Below are positions 1 to 10,085 of a stretch of DNA of 32,772 bases, piece after piece. The stretch is taken from the NCBI GenBank assembly GCA_004380135.1, contig QXCR01000235.1, positions 1-32,772 of the forward strand, read 5' to 3'. The first letter of the stretch is position 1. The number at the start of each line of letters is the position of its first letter. The position numbers were made by a program, and so were the translations under genes. A model generated the notes under the pieces. The model made no database searches, had not been told where the DNA came from, and saw only the letters and a program-made list of their open reading frames with translations. The stretch comes from Stemphylium vesicarium (Eukaryota > Ascomycota > Dothideomycetes > Pleosporales > Pleosporaceae).

Positions 1-2
1 TG

Positions 3-172
3 CAGGCCGTAGACAGCGCAGCGGTGCTGGCGGCATACTAGCACTCTATAGAGAGGCAAGTAGATGAACAGAGCGTCATCACACATGGTAGCTAGGTAGT
101 AGTAGATAGAGACGCGCGTAGAGAGCTTCTTAGGCGCAAGAGAGAGTTATAGGTAAGTAAAAGAGAAGAGTT
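3..172 (+). pseudogene. possible C-terminal tail of a pogo-like transposase, cut by the window edge
   Basis: Reading from base 3 gives a charged, Arg/Glu/Lys-rich segment (for example RRELLRRKREL near 120-155) broken by TAG codons and ending at a stop near 172. Tails of this composition close many fungal pogo/Fot1-like transposases, and the GC-rich terminal-repeat-like sequence just downstream fits the 3' end of such an element. No catalytic motif is visible because the body lies outside the window. This is inference from composition and context only. Confidence 0.3.
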
Positions 173-290
173 AGGGTTACGCGCAACGATGCCCCCTTGC
201 CGATCACGCAACGATGCCCCCTCGCTTAGGCTGCAGCCAATCAGCGTTGCGCAACCATGCCCCCCCGGGGGGCATAGTTGCGGCGAGACA
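173..290. repeat. GC-rich subterminal repeats and a hairpin
   Basis: CGCAACGATGCCCCC occurs at 182 and again at 207, and a variant (CGCAACCATGCCCCC) at 250. The last copy is followed at once by an inverted copy at 267-282, so 250-282 can fold into a 16-bp stem with one mismatch and almost no loop. It looks like abutting terminal repeats of DNA transposons; the parent elements are not identified. Confidence 0.5.
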
Positions 291-292
291 TA

Positions 293-3200
293 TGGATAGA
301 GTGTTACAACGTACGACTTCTATAAGACCTATTACTTAGAGAAGAAGAAATCTATATAGTCTCTAAAAAGAGTATATAGATTCCCTAAGTATAAGATAGA
401 ATAGGATATATATATTAAAGATATATACTTAAAGGCACTTATAGAATAAGTATAAGAATACTTATTTTCTTAGTTATAAAGACTTATAAGATATTATCTA
501 GATATAAACTATATATAAGATACAATATATTAACGACTCTTTCTACGAATATAAAGAGTACAACTAATAAATATACCTAAGTAGCGCGTGCGATAAGTAC
601 TATAATATAAAAGAATTCTATAGATTTAGAACTAAGTCTTTTTTAGACTAGTAAATAGCTAAGAAGATCTAGCTAAGAAGATTAATATAATAAATCCCTT
701 AGAACTTATTAAGCTACTAGTATAGCTTAATAGAGTATAGATATATACTTTAGTAGATTTAGGATTAGAAGCAAACTATATTTTAGCGCACGTAGTAGAT
801 AAAGCTAGACTTTAACTACTATAGAAATATTAGTCTTACCTACTATAGATTACTAATAGATAACTAATACTAGAAGAAAGTAAGATTATATATAAGGTTA
901 CTAACGTAACGCTTAGTATCTAAGAGTACTAAAAAAGAATAGACTTAGATATCTTTAGACTAGCTACCTATAATATTATATTAGAACTTTCTTAGCTATA
1001 AGAATATAATCTATAGGTTAACTAAAAGTTAAAGAAGTTCTTATTTAAATACTATAGACTAGACGTAACTATAAGTTAACCTATATATTAACTAATTTTA
1101 ATAGTAAATAAGAGAAAAGTTTATAATATTACTAAAGAATAGTAAACCTTATATAAGAATAGCCTTAAGATATATGATGGGCTACGCCCTAAGAAAGAGA
1201 AGTGCGCTACGCCCAAGTGGGGCTACGCTAAGGCCTGAGAGTCAAGAGACCTCAGATGACGATGATAAGTACCGACTACACCAAGACAACGCCTATGCTT
1301 TGTTGTCTTGTGCCAGCCTTTTGGCTAAATGGGCGTACTCTGTAGTCGTACGCTAGGCTGTCGCCCGCCCATTACAAGATATAAAAGTTTAACTTAATAA
1401 ATACTAATAAAGTATTTTTAGATTATAAAGTTAGAGTTTTAAAAAAATATGTAACTTCTAATATTCTAAAAAAGTATAAAGAATTTAAGCACCTCTTTAT
1501 AGAAGTAGTAGATAGTAAAGTTTTATTAAAGTATTAACTTTAAGACTATAAAATTATTCTAAAAGAAAGAAAAACTTTACTCTTAAAGCTAATATATTAA
1601 ATATTAGAAATAGAATTTAGGATATTAAAAAAGTAGCTAAATAAGAACTTAAAGAAAGAATATATTAAACTTTCTATATTACTAGTAGGATTTCTTATAC
1701 TCTTTATACTAAAGAAGAAGAGACTACTAAGAATATATATAGATTATTATAAGCTTAATAATATTATAATAAAGAATTAGTACCTACTACTAAATATTAT
1801 AGAACTTTAAAATTAATTATCTTAAATAAGAATCATTATAGTAATAGATCTATAAGATAGATACTACCTTATTAAAAGGAAGAAAAGTAAAGAATAGAAA
1901 ATAGTATTCTAAATAAAATATAGATACTATAAATATTTTATTATACTATTTAAGATTATAAACGCCTTAGTAATATCTTAGAAACTTATTAATAATATAT
2001 TAAGAGCTTATCTAGATATCTTTATTATTATATATTTAGACGATATTCTTATCTACTCTAAGAATAAAAAAGAGTATATTAAATATATCTATATAGTACT
2101 AAGGTACCTAGACTAGTTTAACTTATAACTTAAACTAGAGAAATATAAATTCTATAAGAAAGAAGTCGCTTTCTTAGAATATATTATAGGAGCTAATAGA
2201 GTACGTATAAGTAAAAAAAAGATTAAGATAGTTAAGAAATAGCTACTACTAAAGATAATTAAGGAAATATAATTCTTCTTAAAATTCTTAAACTTTAATT
2301 AATAGTTTATTAAGAATTACTTTAAGATTACTATTCTATTAATAAAATTTATAAGAAAAGATATACTATTTATATAAAGTAAAGAAGTAGAAGACGCCTT
2401 CTAGACGCTTAAGAATATAAGTATAACTCTACTATACTTCTATATATTCTAATTAGAGTAACCTCTACGCTTTAAGACTAACTTATTAGATCTCGCACTA
2501 GAAGAATATACTAGCTAATTATATAAAGGCTAATAGCATCTTATAGCCTATTATTTACGTAAGCTTTTAGGACTAGAGGAGAACTATAATATTTATAATA
2601 AGAAGCTATTAGCTATTATCGCCTAATTAAAGTATTAGAGAGTATACGCTAAGAGTTACTTAGAACTTATAATATTCTTAGATTATAAGAACTTAGTTTT
2701 ATTTACAACTACTAAGGTACTTAATAAATAATAAGTTTAATAGTTATAGAAACTAAGATAATATAAGTTTAAGATTATATTTACGCTAAAAAAAGATAAT
2801 AATAGGGCTAATACTCTTAGCGATAGATATAATATTATAGAAATAAAGATAATTAATAAATCTATAATACTTATACGCTATAAAGATAGATTATTAGAAC
2901 TAGTAAAGACGCTAAACTTAGTTATATAAGTTACTAATAAGGTACTAGAAGAATTATAGAAAGTAATTATTAAGTAATACTATAATAACTCTATATATAG
3001 TTACCCTAGTATTACTTAAATAATAGAACTTATTAAGTAAAACTACGAGTTTCTATATATAAAGGATAAGATTATCTCCTTTATTACTAAATTCGTAGAC
3101 TATTAGAAAAATAAATATAGTACTTACGCACCCTATAGAGAAATATAGGCAATAGAGCTACCTAATATACTATAGTTAGATATCTCTATAGACTTTATTA

Positions 3201-3636
3201 TAGGCCTACTAGTCTTAAGAGACCCTATTACTAAAGTATTATATAACGTAATTCTCGTAGTAGTAGATTATTTTACGAAGTAAGCTAAATATATCGCCTT
3301 TTATAAAGATTTTATAACAGTATAACTTACACACGTTATTAATAATCGCGTTATTAGGTATTACAGCATACTAAAGTTAATTATTAGTAATAGAGATAAG
3401 CTCTTTACTTTAAACTTTTAGATAGCACTATTAGCTATAATTAGTACTAAAAGGAAGCTATTAATAAATTATGATCTATAAATAGATAGATAAATAGAAT
3501 AAATAAATAATATAATAAAAGCCTATTTATAGATCTACATTAACTACTAGTAGAATTACTAGATTTTACTATTACCTATAGTATAGATAGCCTATAATAA
3601 TAAGCTTTTAGAGTCTATAGGATAGACTCCGTTCTA
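293..3636 (+). pseudogene. RIP-decayed Ty3/Gypsy retrotransposon (gag-pol remnant)
   Basis: The sequence is very AT-rich, but one frame can be followed through TAA/TAG codons. It shows an aspartic-protease-like segment near 750-780 (LVDLGLEANYI, where DSGA would be expected), the reverse-transcriptase box YLDDILIYSK at 2033-2062, an RNase H-like stretch near 2550-2700, and the integrase segment LDISIDFIIG at 3176-3205. RT and integrase share one frame (codon starts at 2033 and 3176 are both 2 mod 3), so the damage is mainly substitution, not indel. TAG/TAA fall where Gln or Trp is usual, as expected from C-to-T change in CAA, CAG and TGG. No flanking LTR pair was recognised. The 3' end stops inside the integrase, where the element meets the segment at 3637. 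A 201-bp insertion interrupts it at 1175. It cannot be functional. Confidence 0.85.
1175..1375. mobile_element. short non-autonomous element, copy 1 (201 bp)
   Basis: A GC-richer block inside the AT-rich Gypsy remnant. It is flanked by the 8-bp direct repeat AAGATATA (1167-1174 and 1376-1383) and has imperfect inverted ends (TGATGGGC and GCCCATTAC). A second, about 197-bp, copy lies at 12715-12911. An 8-bp duplication fits a hAT-type MITE. An alternative boundary ending TTACA gives TG..CA ends with a 7-bp repeat, so the class is not certain. The 60-codon open frame inside it has no recognisable product. Confidence 0.6.
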
Positions 3637-3859
3637 TGTAATGGGCTAGAGCCCTTGCCCTCTTGTCCTCGTCTACGAACTCGGTGTTTCTCCTGCCAGC
3701 TCCGACTGCCGATCTGCCGATCGCAATGTTGTTTCTCCGCCCACATATATAGATAGCCACGTAGCCTAGAAGCCTAGCTCGCTATCGAATACAATCTTGT
3801 TACCCGGCCTTGCCATCGGCTATCTACTCCTTGAGTGCTCCTAGAGCTAGCCCCTTACA
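3637..3859. mobile_element. LTR-like segment between Gypsy and Copia remnants (223 bp)
   Basis: It begins TGTAATGGGCTAG and ends with the near-inverse CTAGCCCCTTACA, so it has TG..CA ends with 13-bp inverted termini differing at one base. A TATA-like stretch (ACATATATAG) lies near 3742. Both neighbours are cut in the middle of pol exactly at its edges. No 5-bp target duplication is visible (TTCTA left, GTGAT right), so it may mark a recombination or deletion junction, not a simple insertion. Confidence 0.4.
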
Positions 3860-5950
3860 GTGATGAGCATCTAGTATAGCTCGCCGTTCCTACCCATTGG
3901 GGAGATAGGGCTAAATATATTAATATATATTATGCTAAGGTAGGTATTAGGGACGTCTTACAGCCTTCTAGAGATAATTTTGTGTAATTTTAAGAGTCTG
4001 CATAGTAGATAGTTAGAGAGAGAGTTTATAGAGATAATTATTCCTTTAACTACCTTAGTGGTGCGCTTTAGTATATCTATATTTACGTGTCTAAAGATCT
4101 CGTGCTATTTATTGGCTATGCGCGTTATAGTAGGCTCTTTAGATGAGGTGCGGTATGCGTAAAGTAATGTAAAAGAGAGAGTAGCTGGGGCCTTAGAGAG
4201 ATCTGTGACTACGAGAAAGTTAGGTATACCGTTAATCTCTAGTAAGTAGGTAAGCTCTTTATTTATAGAGCCGTATAGCCTATTCTTATCTAAGTAATAC
4301 TACGCTCTTTTGCGCTTAAAGGGCGCCTAAGAGATAACGTTAGTAGCAAAATTAGGGTAATAGAGGACGTGTGCTAGATAGATATTATATGTCGTACTAT
4401 TAGATTTAACGATTTATAGGCGTACTATGCCCTTACTAACTATAATAGTAGAGCTAGTTAAGCCTTTAATATTATCATTTTTAATTAGGACGTAGGTAAC
4501 GAACTTAGATTACTTATTAAAGACGTGACGGTTAGCTGCGGTGTCGTAATAGTAGCGCTTCCTATAGTTAGCATTCTTGACCGCTTTCTAGATAATCGCA
4601 GGTGAGATTGTTATGAATATGCTGGTGTAGGTGCTGTCGGCGGCGTCGTTGTTCTTGGCGGAGTTATCCATCAGTGAGACATTAGCCTTTGCGTTGGCAG
4701 CACGTTGTTGCCTCATACTATCTAGCATAAGGTGTGGATGAAGTTTCCAACACCCTACTAGGCCTCCCACATACTCCTTATTGCAATGTGTGCAAAGAGT
4801 CTTTGGTGGTCGGGGCGTCCATGTTGTAGTTTGTGGGGTCGCTGATCTCGTCGGGAGCGTGGCCGTGGCCGCTACTGTCAACGCTGTAGATTAGGACCTA
4901 TTATTGTTCAGTTTCTAGGTGAGGCGCTGCATTACACGCTTCTCCTCCTTCTCCTTAGAGATAGTAGTAAACATCTTAACTAGCTCCTTAGCTGCATTTT
5001 AAATATAATCTTCTATAGAGAAGATAAGTGCGTTAATTATCTAGATACTACCTTAGTAGAGATTATTATTATAATTCTCTACCTACTCTAGAATTACTTT
5101 CTCTAGACTATAAAGTATATAGATTACTATTAGCTTAGATACTAAGTCTATAGCTAAGACTTCTATAGTCTACGGCTTCTTCTAAGTTATATAGATGCCC
5201 TACACTGCGAGGTTGTTAATATTTTCGCGTAGTTTGCTAATATATTCGCGTACGGATTTGCAGCTATTAGCGCGAAGGTTGATAAAAGCTATCTATACGG
5301 CTGCGGCGTTAGCGTAATTAGTTAAGTTATTAAGTTCTTTAAGAACCTTATACATGTCGTTCGCTATAGAGTAGTTGTGGACTTATAGTACGAGGGACTA
5401 AGCAATAGATAAGAGTATAGTATTCTAGAGTTAAGCATTTCGCGACACCTACTATTTATAAGCGCGTTAATTATCCTCCTTACAACGTTAGAGGTTGTTA
5501 TTATATAGACGTAGTAATTTATTAGTATCTTTAGCGGTGCTCTATGCGGCGTGGACCTGTTATGGTGTCATGCCTGCGCTCAGAGCTGGTGTAAGAAAAT
5601 CCATTTGGTCGTATTTGGTGTTACTGTCGTTGAATATAGGGCATGCTGCGCTATCTAAGACGCGGAAAGCTCCCTTAGCGGCAGCGTAGTTGGTAAGCTA
5701 CTTGATCCAATCCTTCTAGTTCTTTCCGTCCGCTCGTAAGGTGACGGAGACTGTAGTCTTAGAGGTGGTTAAGCTAGCTTAGGTCTAGTTATTTATTATT
5801 ATAGTAGCGTCCTTAGACTATAATCGCAATTTATAACTACTTTATTATTATTATTATTATTTTAGTTAACGTTTAGGCGCGCTAATCTCTATAATTTTCT
5901 ATATAATAGTTTAATTATAGTAATTATAGGAGTAGTTAAGGGCTTATAAC
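3860..5950 (-). pseudogene. RIP-decayed Ty1/Copia retrotransposon (gag to start of integrase)
   Basis: Read on the minus strand, the order is gag, a zinc-knuckle region (CTHCNKEY, then GCWKLHPHL, near 4730-4800), the protease-like segment YYDTAANRHVFN (about 4520-4560), and a GAG-pre-integrase-like segment (HVNIDILKRT, about 4050-4090). It breaks off at the start of the integrase (SPISPMGRNGE, about 3880-3910). The knuckle lacks the usual His. TAG/TAA codons interrupt every domain. RT and RNase H are absent, so the 3' half is missing beyond 3860. A 97-codon open piece (4588-4881) is the longest surviving stretch. The gag start and the 5' LTR near 5950-6080 are not defined. Confidence 0.75.
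5841..5864. repeat. TTA trinucleotide microsatellite
   Basis: About seven consecutive TTA units in the gag-proximal part of the Copia remnant. On the minus strand they read as an Asn-rich run (AAT). Confidence 0.8.
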
Positions 5951-6082
5951 CTATTAGTAGCACTAGAATAGAATATATGGTGAATCGTGTTATATATCAT
6001 GCTACGGGAACTAAGATCTATATCTCTGCTGGCTAGCGTTGTGGGCGCTAAGCCTTGTACGTACTAGCCTGGAGTGAGTGAG

Positions 6083-6243
6083 AGATGGGATGGAACCTGG
6101 GTCATATACCCTGAGGCCCACACGGTAGCTGACAGGTTTCTCACATGGTTCGGGGGGTGTGTCAGTCGGAGCTCCGGTGAGGAGTCGGGAAGCTTCCGGT
6201 CTCTATAGCTGATTGCTGTTTGCCCCATTGTTCCATCCCATCT
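6083..6243. repeat. 161-bp segment bounded by 14-bp perfect inverted repeats
   Basis: AGATGGGATGGAAC (6083-6096) is exactly inverted at 6230-6243. The spacer contains no recognisable coding sequence. It could be a small MITE or a fold-back, but no target duplication was found. Confidence 0.4.
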
Positions 6244-6599
6244 TTATTCTATCTGACTTTGTCCATCTGTTTGCTCTTAACCGGCAAGCCTCATATAGGC
6301 TGCGGCTCGCGATAGATAGACAAATCAACATAATTCATCCCAAGCAATTCCGCTTGACAATGCTCGCAGAGGAGAATAGGAAGCTTCGTACAGCTATTCA
6401 GCGCCAGCGACGTAGGAGAGACCAGCGGCGTCAATATATAGCTCGTGGAGGAGCGCTACAGGCTCATCAAGGCCAGCAGCACGCTATGGAGGCAGAAAGG
6501 GTGGTTGCGGAGGTAGAACAAGCTCAGGCTACTCAGGGACGTCAACGCGCACCACTAACGTGTACAAAGTTTCATACCCAAGAACACACGCGGACTTAA
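6244..6599 (+). pseudogene. C-terminal fragment of a pogo-like transposase
   Basis: The open frame gives a Leu/Glu/Arg coiled-coil-like stretch (MLAEENRKLRTAIQRQRRRR), then ARGGALQAHQGQQ, then a damaged zinc-knuckle-like end (CTKFHTQEHTRT) before the stop at 6597-6599. In fungal pogo/Fot1-like transposases this order (coiled coil, GGxL segment, CCHC-like knuckle) closes the protein. Here the second and last Cys of the knuckle are missing. No helix-turn-helix or DDE domain precedes it. A GC-rich motif, GTTGGGTGGGGTGCGC at 6688-6703, resembles the inner part of pogo terminal repeats elsewhere in the window and probably marks this element's right end. Confidence 0.6.
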
Positions 6600-6815
6600 T
6601 GTACACAGTAATAGACTAGCTACCTACAAAGTCCTATGCTATTATCTTATGTTGTTGTAGAGCTATCGCGTGGAGAGTCGCGTTAAGTTGGGTGGGGTGC
6701 GCAGCTTACTGGTGGAACACAGTATGGATAGGAGATTATTAAGAACTTCTACTACTATTAACTAGACAAGCCCTGTTGATCGCGTCGTCGGAGCTCCGCC
6801 TGAGGAGGAGAGTAC

Positions 6816-7024
6816 TGTCACGGCGCTGGCCCAGATAGCCAATGAGAGCGCGTCAAGCTGCTAAGCGAGCAGCTGCGCGATCACTGAAATTCTCGCGCGA
6901 ACGCGCCCCGTCGTACGCTCTTTGAGCTATGTCCTTGTCTTAACCTGACTCTGTCCTGTCAGCGCTATATAGTGAATATACTGATCACGTGCACCTACCT
7001 TCCCTGCCTGCCACCCCCGTGGCA
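6816..7024 (+). mobile_element. solo-LTR-like element, family 1 copy A (209 bp)
   Basis: It begins TGTCACGGCGCTGGC and ends CCCCGTGGCA. It is closely similar along its length to 9561-9799 and to the reverse complement of 24490-24698 (same length, 209 bp). Shared features include TGACTCTGTCCTGTCAGCG, a GCTATATAGTG TATA-like box, and ACGTGCACCT. Its TG..CA ends and size fit an LTR without internal sequence. The other two copies have perfect 5-bp target duplications; this one does not (AGTAC left, CTACG right). Confidence 0.65.
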
Positions 7025-7555
7025 CTACGTGCTTAATTTTACGCCGACGGGCAAATATCTTGTCACTAACAGATCTGAAACAGAAACGACATGGAGGGCT
7101 GAGTGTCGTTAGCGCCCTGGGTTAGAGGTGGTGTAAGCAACGCGGTGCATTGAACGGATTATGTAGTTTTGAAGTCTAGCTGAACTTTGCGACCTAAATA
7201 GACTAATTAACTAAACTCAATAGGAATTAGCATACTCTATTAGATAAGAAAGACAGTCAGCATAATGAGATGAAGAGCTAGTTCGGATTATCCTACACTG
7301 TTTGGCTACTGAATTAACGAAGTACATCTGTGTGCTTTTGCTAAACAGCTTACGTGAGTTTAGATTCAAACACTAGCCAACATCTACTTTTTTATTTAAC
7401 GCCATAGTTTTTTAAGGTTACCTCATTTAACTCTTAACTCCTCAAAATTATATCTTGAGAATTAGTTTCTTTGTTTGCTTAACACTCGGGGGTGGAAGGG
7501 CAAGCTGTGGCGCAGCCTACGTACAAATTGTTAGCATATGAGGCATCTGAAAACT
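7025..7555. other. non-coding stretch, no feature recognised
   Basis: Moderately AT-rich sequence 3' of the secreted-protein gene. No open frame, transposon motif or RNA gene was seen; it probably includes that gene's 3' untranslated region. Confidence 0.5.
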
Positions 7556-7883
7556 TTAGGGGAAGGACAACTTGCCACCGACACATCCAATCGCTCCGGA
7601 AAAATCGCAACGTGTGTAGCAATTGGACTCAGAGCGGCAATCCTTGTCTGGGCCATCGGCATAGCAGCACGGGTCGATGTTACCGGATCCTGCTTCAGGG
7701 CAGGGACCTCTCTTATTCAATCCAAGCGCATAGGCAGGGGCATTGACCCCGTCATCTATAAAGATCAGTGGTTAGCTAGAGTATCGTGAGACGATGGCTT
7801 TTCGATCATCAAGTACCGGGAGTTGGGCTGGCCATGCCAACGCTGGCAAAAGCAAACACGCTGGCCATGAAGCTAAATCTCAT
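7556..7883 (-). CDS. small secreted cysteine-rich protein (candidate effector), two exons
   Basis: Exon 1 is 7883-7817 (ATG, 67 nt) and exon 2 is 7755-7556 (ending in TAA). They are separated by a 61-nt intron with GTACTT donor, GCTAAC branch site and TATAG acceptor. Spliced, it encodes 88 residues. Residues 1-18 form a classic signal peptide (Met-Arg, then a hydrophobic core rich in Phe/Ala/Val, with a G-M-A cleavage context). A Lys-Arg pair at 37-38 follows a short acidic pro-segment and is a likely Kex2 site, leaving a mature chain of about 50 residues. Seven Cys lie at 41, 52, 53, 62, 68, 72 and 80 (spacing C-x10-CC-x8-C-x5-C-x3-C-x7-C), all after the KR site. A TATA box lies about 130 bp upstream. 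The family is not recognised; the architecture is typical of fungal secreted effectors or antimicrobial peptides, but function is inferred from form only. It lies in a non-repetitive pocket between two LTR-like elements. Confidence 0.72.
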
Positions 7884-8010
7884 ATTTGCGGTAGGTTTTG
7901 TGTTCGAAACTAGTATTTCAAGATCAAAGACTTATGAGGTGTGTAGAAGACTGTCAACTGTGCTTCAGCTATCTGTCGGATGATGGGAATAGACAGCAGA
8001 TGCAACGACC

Positions 8011-8017
8011 CTTTATA
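8011..8017 (-). promoter_or_regulatory. TATA box of the secreted-protein gene
   Basis: On the minus strand it reads GGTATAAAGGG, 128-136 bases upstream of the ATG at 7883. Position and sequence suit a core promoter for that gene with a leader of about 100 nt. Confidence 0.5.
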
Positions 8018-8082
8018 CCTTTTCTCTGGCCATCTTAATCACTTTAACGTCGAGGATGGCACTAGAGCTAAGCATAACTCAA

Positions 8083-8253
8083 GACTTTACCCCAGCACTT
8101 CCTGGCTCTTGGTATATTGGTTGCAGGTGTTTACCCGTTGACTTTACCCCAGCACTTCCTGGCTCTTGGTATATTGGTTGCAGGTGTTTACCCGTTGACT
8201 TTACCCCAGCACTTCCTGGCTCTTAGCATATCGGTTGCAGGTGTTTACCTGTT
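8083..8253. repeat. 57-bp tandem repeat, three copies
   Basis: Copies at 8083-8139, 8140-8196 and 8197-8253. Copies 1 and 2 are identical; copy 3 differs by a few transitions. The unit is 19 codons long and is open in one minus-strand frame in copies 1 and 2 (for example TGKHLQPIYQEPGSAGVK), while copy 3 has a TAA there. It starts 66 bp upstream of the TATA box of the secreted-protein gene. Confidence 0.9.
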
Positions 8254-9560
8254 CGCTTAATCTCAAACAACCTTGTGCGGGTATTAACGGATCCTACTAT
8301 AGGAAAGTCTTTGTCCACATTTAGTGATGATTTACAAGTCCCTAACCTGAAAATTGGTTTGATAATCGTTGGTGCGTAGACGTGCTGCAATAGATGCGCA
8401 ATGCATCGACTCGCAGCCACAATGCCTCCGTACGACGTGTTGGTGGCGCGAATCCTCCGTGCAGCGTGTTTGCGGCGTCGTGCCGAATGGTGATACCTTT
8501 AGTTCCATATAGTGTCACGGATGTACCGTGCATTGGGCGAAGTGTTGTTGTTTGATCCAAGGTTGTGCAAATGAAGGCTGTAGCACGAAGAACAGAGCTA
8601 GGTAAACGCACAGCCTATCAGCCGAATATCCGTCCGACGAGCCGAGGAAGCATCAAACCGATCATGAGGTTGTTGTAGGTACCAGTGTTTGGATCATGCC
8701 TCAGACCATCAGCTAAAGTATTACGTGCCAGTATCCAGGGTGTGTAAAGTCTGATTTATTAAGTCTAGACTAGGATCTGCTTTCCATTTAGAAACCAGAA
8801 TACTACACACATCGTATTCAATCTTGCTAGCACAACGACAGAGGCTTAACGATGACTTGAAGCGCACACTGTTTTTTGCAGGGCGACTCTTCGAATAAAT
8901 GATAGCGATGTGCTGCGACACTGCTCGTTTGCACTAATCAATCGTCGTAGCGAGAAAAAGTCTACCTACCTACCTTCCTTGTCCATTTGCTCTTTCTCTT
9001 TCAACACGTTTTTGGGAGACCGAGAGGTCTATGCTCTCAAGCCAAACCTATCAAAATCGTGACTGGCGACCTGTGATGCAGTCTGCTGTACCCAAATTCT
9101 AATCGCGTATTTTATCATGAGGGGGTTGCAATGTCCGTACGAATCCGCATGACTGCGCTGAAGGAGTACCGGTCGTTGGTTGCGAAAGTGTTACTTTTAT
9201 TAGCTCTGCCTTCTTGATGTATTGTACTATCGGACTCCTTCATGCATCATACGCGCATCCGAATATCAGCTCCTTGCTAATTTTGAACCCTGATTCAGTT
9301 AAGGTTCAATCCTAGAACAAGTAGCAAGTATATACCGTCACGGGTAAATTCACCTCTATGTTAGGGTTTGTCGCTCCGCAATGTAATTGGTGCCTTGGAG
9401 AGTTAAGGCCAAACACTGAGTTACCGCTAAACCAAGAAGAGTGGCTCCGAGTGAGCCAGGCAAGCCAGTTAACTTAGCCACCGAGGGTTCGATTGGGGTT
9501 TTGGCTAATCACGTCGCTTCTCGTTACGAAATATGCTTTTGATAGATAGGATTGTGGTGG
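8254..9560. other. single-copy-looking sequence, no gene supported
   Basis: Base composition is ordinary and not RIP-like, but the open frames are short (the longest, 89 codons at 8342-8611 minus, has no recognisable motif). No transposon ends were identified. It may hold a decayed host gene or regulatory DNA. Confidence 0.4.
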
Positions 9561-9799
9561 TGTCACGGCGCTGGCTGGCGAAGGACGCCAAGAGTCGCGC
9601 CTCGCCCTGATCGGCTGCACAGAATCCGGGCGCTCGCTAGCGCTCCCGGAATCTGCAGCAGAAAAGCCTGTAGGCCGCCCGTTCACCTAAAGCTCCTTGA
9701 GCTACGTCCTTGTTTTAACCTGACTCTGTCCTGTCAGCGCTATATAGTGGATATACTGACCACGTGCACCTGTCTTCCCAACCTGCCGACCCCGTGACA
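9561..9799 (+). mobile_element. solo-LTR-like element, family 1 copy B (239 bp)
   Basis: It begins TGTCACGGCGCTGGC, ends CCCCGTGACA, and is flanked by a perfect 5-bp duplication GGTGG (9556-9560 and 9800-9804). Its right half matches copy A closely, including TGACTCTGTCCTGTCAGCG and the TATA-like GCTATATAGTG. The left part is more divergent and about 30 bp longer. Confidence 0.75.
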
Positions 9800-10085
9800 G
9801 GTGGGCAACTTTACATCTTACATTACAAATTACTAGGAGTATATTGAGATGACCGAGTAGTTAGGCCCCAATATCTTAGGTGAACTCTCTTTTAGTGGTT
9901 CTAGTCCTTCCTTAAATAGTGCCTCTATTCCCTCTGTTATTGTCATGATCGCAAAGGTGCTATAACATGGTTGGCAAGCAAGTCGGCCAGGCAAGCAAGT
10001 CGGCCACCCCACCGACTTTGATCACCTTCAAAGCAACGCATCTCAACAACGCAATCATACAATATCTAGATATTTATTGAGTAGA

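Noticed and set aside
1174..1356. 60-codon open frame in the 201-bp element as a gene
   Set aside because: It is confined to a short repeated element and has no recognisable product; the second copy at 12715 carries indels that break the same frame.
4588..4881. Stand-alone zinc-knuckle protein
   Set aside because: It is the longest surviving piece of the Copia gag frame and is continuous in order with the protease and integrase remnants.
8342..8611. 89-codon minus-strand frame near the secreted-protein gene
   Set aside because: The hydrophobic start is weak and no family or consistent exon continuation was found.
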